Source: an uncultured Actinomycetes bacterium
GTDB lineage: Bacteria > Actinomycetota > Actinomycetes > Nanopelagicales > Nanopelagicaceae
NCBI GenBank assembly: GCA_937888825.1
Contig: CALBFE010000026.1
Span: 1 to 35,618 of the forward strand
Length of the DNA stretch: 35,618 nucleotides
Reading direction: 5' to 3'
Below the pieces are notes generated by a model. It made no database searches. It was not told where the DNA came from and worked only from the letters and a program-made list of their open reading frames with translations. Shown here piece by piece: positions 33,937-35,618 of this stretch. Within the stretch, counting starts at the first letter, position 1; the number at the start of each line of letters is the position of its first letter. A program made the translations under genes and the position numbers.

Positions 33937-34416
33937 TTACTTCCCGCCTACTCGAAGTTTGAGCGCTGCATTAATCGATGCTGGTACCATCGTTGAAACA
34001 TCTCCCCCGTAGTGGGCGAGCTCTTTAACTAATGATGAGGATAAGAATGAATGAACGGGTGATGTTGCCATAAACATGGTTTCAACTCCTGAGCCCTGCA
34101 GATTAACTTGAGCCATCTGAAGCTCGTAATCAAAATCTGTAACCGCGCGCAGACCCTTAACGATTGCCTGGATTGAATTACTCTTGCAGTAATCAACGAG
34201 TAAGCCTGACCATGAATCAACACTGACATTAGTTAAGTGGGCTGTGGTTTCACGGATCATTTCAATGCGCTCATCAACTGTAAAAAGTGATGATTTAGTT
34301 CGATTTTCAAGAACTGCAACCACCACATGATCAAAGTGAGCGCTGGCTCGAGAAATGATGTCGAGATGACCAAAAGTGATTGGATCAAAGGATCCAGGAC
34401 AAACCGCGCGTCTCAT
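33937..34416 (-). CDS. coaD: Phosphopantetheine adenylyltransferase
   Basis: Makes dephospho-CoA from phosphopantetheine and ATP, the fourth step of CoA synthesis. The 159-residue product has the nucleotidyltransferase motif GSFDPITFGHLD (8-19) with the T/HxGH His, and the SSSLVKELA motif near the C-terminus. Length is normal. The ATG at 34416 has TAGCGT ending exactly 7 bases upstream and no Shine-Dalgarno site, so a leaderless transcript is likely. It follows rsmD, its common neighbour, by 29 bases. Confidence 0.97.
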   Translation of the reverse strand: MRRAVCPGSFDPITFGHLDIISRASAHFDHVVVAVLENRTKSSLFTVDERIEMIRETTAHLTNVSVDSWSGLLVDYCKSNSIQAIVKGLRAVTDFDYELQMAQVNLQGSGVETMFMATSPVHSFLSSSLVKELAHYGGDVSTMVPASINAALKLRVGGK

Positions 34417-34423
34417 GGTCTAA

Positions 34424-34429
34424 ACGCTA
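34424..34429 (-). promoter_or_regulatory. -10 element of coaD, leaderless geometry
   Basis: TAGCGT on the minus strand ends 7 bases before the coaD ATG, in the 29-base gap after rsmD. It probably starts a coaD-sepIVA-DUF177 transcript. Confidence 0.5.
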
Positions 34430-34445
34430 GCAAGAGATGGGTCAG

Positions 34446-35024
34446 TTATCCATTCTCAGGCGTGTAATTGCCATAGAAAATCGTGGCCTGCCCATAGTTG
34501 CGTTCGCGCACTGCGCTAAAGCCTTCTGGCCATGAAAAATTTGAACGCTTTGCCGTGCGCTCAACTGCAATCACCGCATCATCTTTAAGGAAAGAGCCTG
34601 CATGTAACTTACTTAAAATCTCTTGAACCTCAATATCTGAAAAATCAAATGGCGGGTCAACATAAACAATGTGGTATTTCTCTTTAGGTGCATCAGTAAC
34701 AAATCTTTGGGCTGACATGGCGTAGAGATGAAACTTTCCTGCAGGCTTATTTTTATTGACCAGCTCATAGTTGTTCTCAATTGTCTTTTGCGCCTCGGGA
34801 TCTTTTTCAACGATATGAACAAGAGTTGCTCCGCGTGAAAGTGCCTCAAGTGCAATTGCTCCCGATCCTCCAAATAGATCTAGAACGTGAAGTCCCAGAA
34901 AATCACCAAACTCTGAAAGGAGGGAGGAAAACAAGCCTTCGCGCGCGCGATCTGAAGTTGGGCGTGTGGCACCGGCAACTGTGCCCAGAGTGCGACCTTT
35001 AGCAACGCCTGCAATGATTCTCAA
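34446..35024 (-). CDS. rsmD: 16S rRNA (guanine(966)-N2)-methyltransferase RsmD
   Basis: Methylates G966 of 16S rRNA. The protein begins RIIAGVAKGR and has the SAM-binding LDLFGGSGAIALEALSRGA and the catalytic DPPF (VYVDPPFDF). The frame is open to an ATG at 35063 inside recG, but the TTG at 35024 fits the family N-terminus, lies 4 bases after the recG stop and has AAGGG 9 bases upstream, so I use it (192 residues). Order recG-rsmD-coaD is the conserved actinobacterial one. Confidence 0.93.
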   Translation of the reverse strand: MRIIAGVAKGRTLGTVAGATRPTSDRAREGLFSSLLSEFGDFLGLHVLDLFGGSGAIALEALSRGATLVHIVEKDPEAQKTIENNYELVNKNKPAGKFHLYAMSAQRFVTDAPKEKYHIVYVDPPFDFSDIEVQEILSKLHAGSFLKDDAVIAVERTAKRSNFSWPEGFSAVRERNYGQATIFYGNYTPENG

Positions 35025-35028
35025 CGCA

Positions 35029-35618
35029 TCAACCCTTATCCAAATAATCCACGGCCATATCATTAGCCATAGCGCTTAATTCTTTCTTAAGGGCAGGATA
35101 ACTTGTTAAATCCAATGATGTCGCAATCAAATCCTGGGCAGCTGTTCTAGCCTTTTCGATTAACTCTTCATCGCGCAACACCCGAAGTAGGCGCAGATGT
35201 GACTGAGTTCCAGATTGAGATGCACCTAAAACATCTCCTTCTCGGCGCTGTTCTAAATCGATACGAGAGAGTTCAAATCCATCAACTGTGCCAGCCACGG
35301 CTACTAAGCGTTCGCGTGCGGGAGTTTCGGCAATGGCATTTGTTACTAGCAAGCAGAGCCCCGGAGAAGTTCCACGTCCCACACGACCGCGTAACTGGTG
35401 AAGCTGTGAAACACCAAACCGATCAGCATCCATAATCACCATAATCGTCGCATTTGCAACATCCACTCCCACTTCAATAACTGTCGTTGATACCAAAACA
35501 TCTATCTCACCTGCAGCAAAGGCCTTCATGGTGCTTTCTTTTTCTTCACTGCCAAGGCGCCCGTGCAGCATTGCAACGCGCAATCCTGCTAAATCGCCCC
35601 CATGTAGGCGAGGTGCAA
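35029..35618 (-). CDS. recG: ATP-dependent DNA helicase RecG, C-terminal part
   Basis: The last 195 codons of RecG, cut by the window edge; the frame stays open to position 35618. RecG remodels stalled forks and Holliday junctions. The visible part is helicase domain 2: HGRLGSEEKE, then VSTTVIEVGVDV (motif V) and QLRGRVGRG (motif VI) with its arginine fingers, followed by the RecG C-terminal domain with ERLVAVAGTVDGFELSRIDL and the RREGDVLG motif. The stop TGA is at 35029-35031, four bases before rsmD. Confidence 0.95.
   Translation of the reverse strand, partial: APRLHGGDLAGLRVAMLHGRLGSEEKESTMKAFAAGEIDVLVSTTVIEVGVDVANATIMVIMDADRFGVSQLHQLRGRVGRGTSPGLCLLVTNAIAETPARERLVAVAGTVDGFELSRIDLEQRREGDVLGASQSGTQSHLRLLRVLRDEELIEKARTAAQDLIATSLDLTSYPALKKELSAMANDMAVDYLDKG

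Overview
The window is one contiguous stretch of an actinobacterial chromosome. Several gene families point there: DUF3093, DUF4193, DUF3159, a SepIVA-type DivIVA-like protein, the paired TrkA proteins CeoB/CeoC, an actinobacterial bS16 with a long tail, and an amtB-glnB-glnD operon beside ftsY/smc/ffh. Gene order resembles two M. tuberculosis regions, around dut-ceoBC and around rnc-smc-ftsY-amt-glnB-glnD-ffh-rpsP-trmD. The DNA is much richer in A/T than in most actinobacteria (GC not counted) and very compact. Neighbours overlap by 1-8 bases or lie a few bases apart, and few gaps exceed 100 bases. This suggests a streamlined, planktonic, acI-like (Nanopelagicales) genome; the taxonomic placement is inference. 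I see no rRNA, tRNA, insertion sequence, phage gene or CRISPR array.

Layout. Positions 1-7.8 kb hold aconitase and a TRAM-type RNA methyltransferase (-), divergent from ceoB-ceoC (+), then thioesterase-dut-DUF3159 (-), DUF3093 (+) and DUF4193 (-). Positions 7.8-12.4 kb hold the miaB-miaA-dapF-hflX operon (-). Positions 12.4-18.9 kb form the accessory part: a class II glutamine-amidotransferase-fold protein, a 526-bp interval containing a truncated glutamine-synthetase N-terminus, an ethanolamine-type permease, a glutamine-synthetase-like ligase, an aldehyde dehydrogenase and a class I amidotransferase. Together these look like a gamma-glutamylation route for taking up and oxidising a small amine such as ethanolamine. 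Next come an acyl-ACP desaturase, trmD-rimM-khpA-rpsP, ffh, glnD-glnB-amtB (nitrogen sensing), ftsY, smc, rnc, rpmF, DUF177, sepIVA, coaD, rsmD and the 3' part of recG, all on the minus strand.

The most striking signal is in the gene starts. At about ten genes a TAnnnT hexamer lies exactly 6 or 7 bases before the start codon, usually with no Shine-Dalgarno sequence. This is the geometry expected if transcription starts on the first base of the start codon (leaderless mRNA). In two places two such elements sit back to back in a gap of only 31-32 bp between divergent start codons. Genes inside operons instead use ATGA/TTGA overlaps or conventional Shine-Dalgarno sites.

Other points of interest are a GTAAC-n6-GTAAC (GlnR-like) box before the amtB operon, a perfect 14-bp stem terminator after the permease, a tandemly repeated bS16 tail, and a shortened SepIVA.
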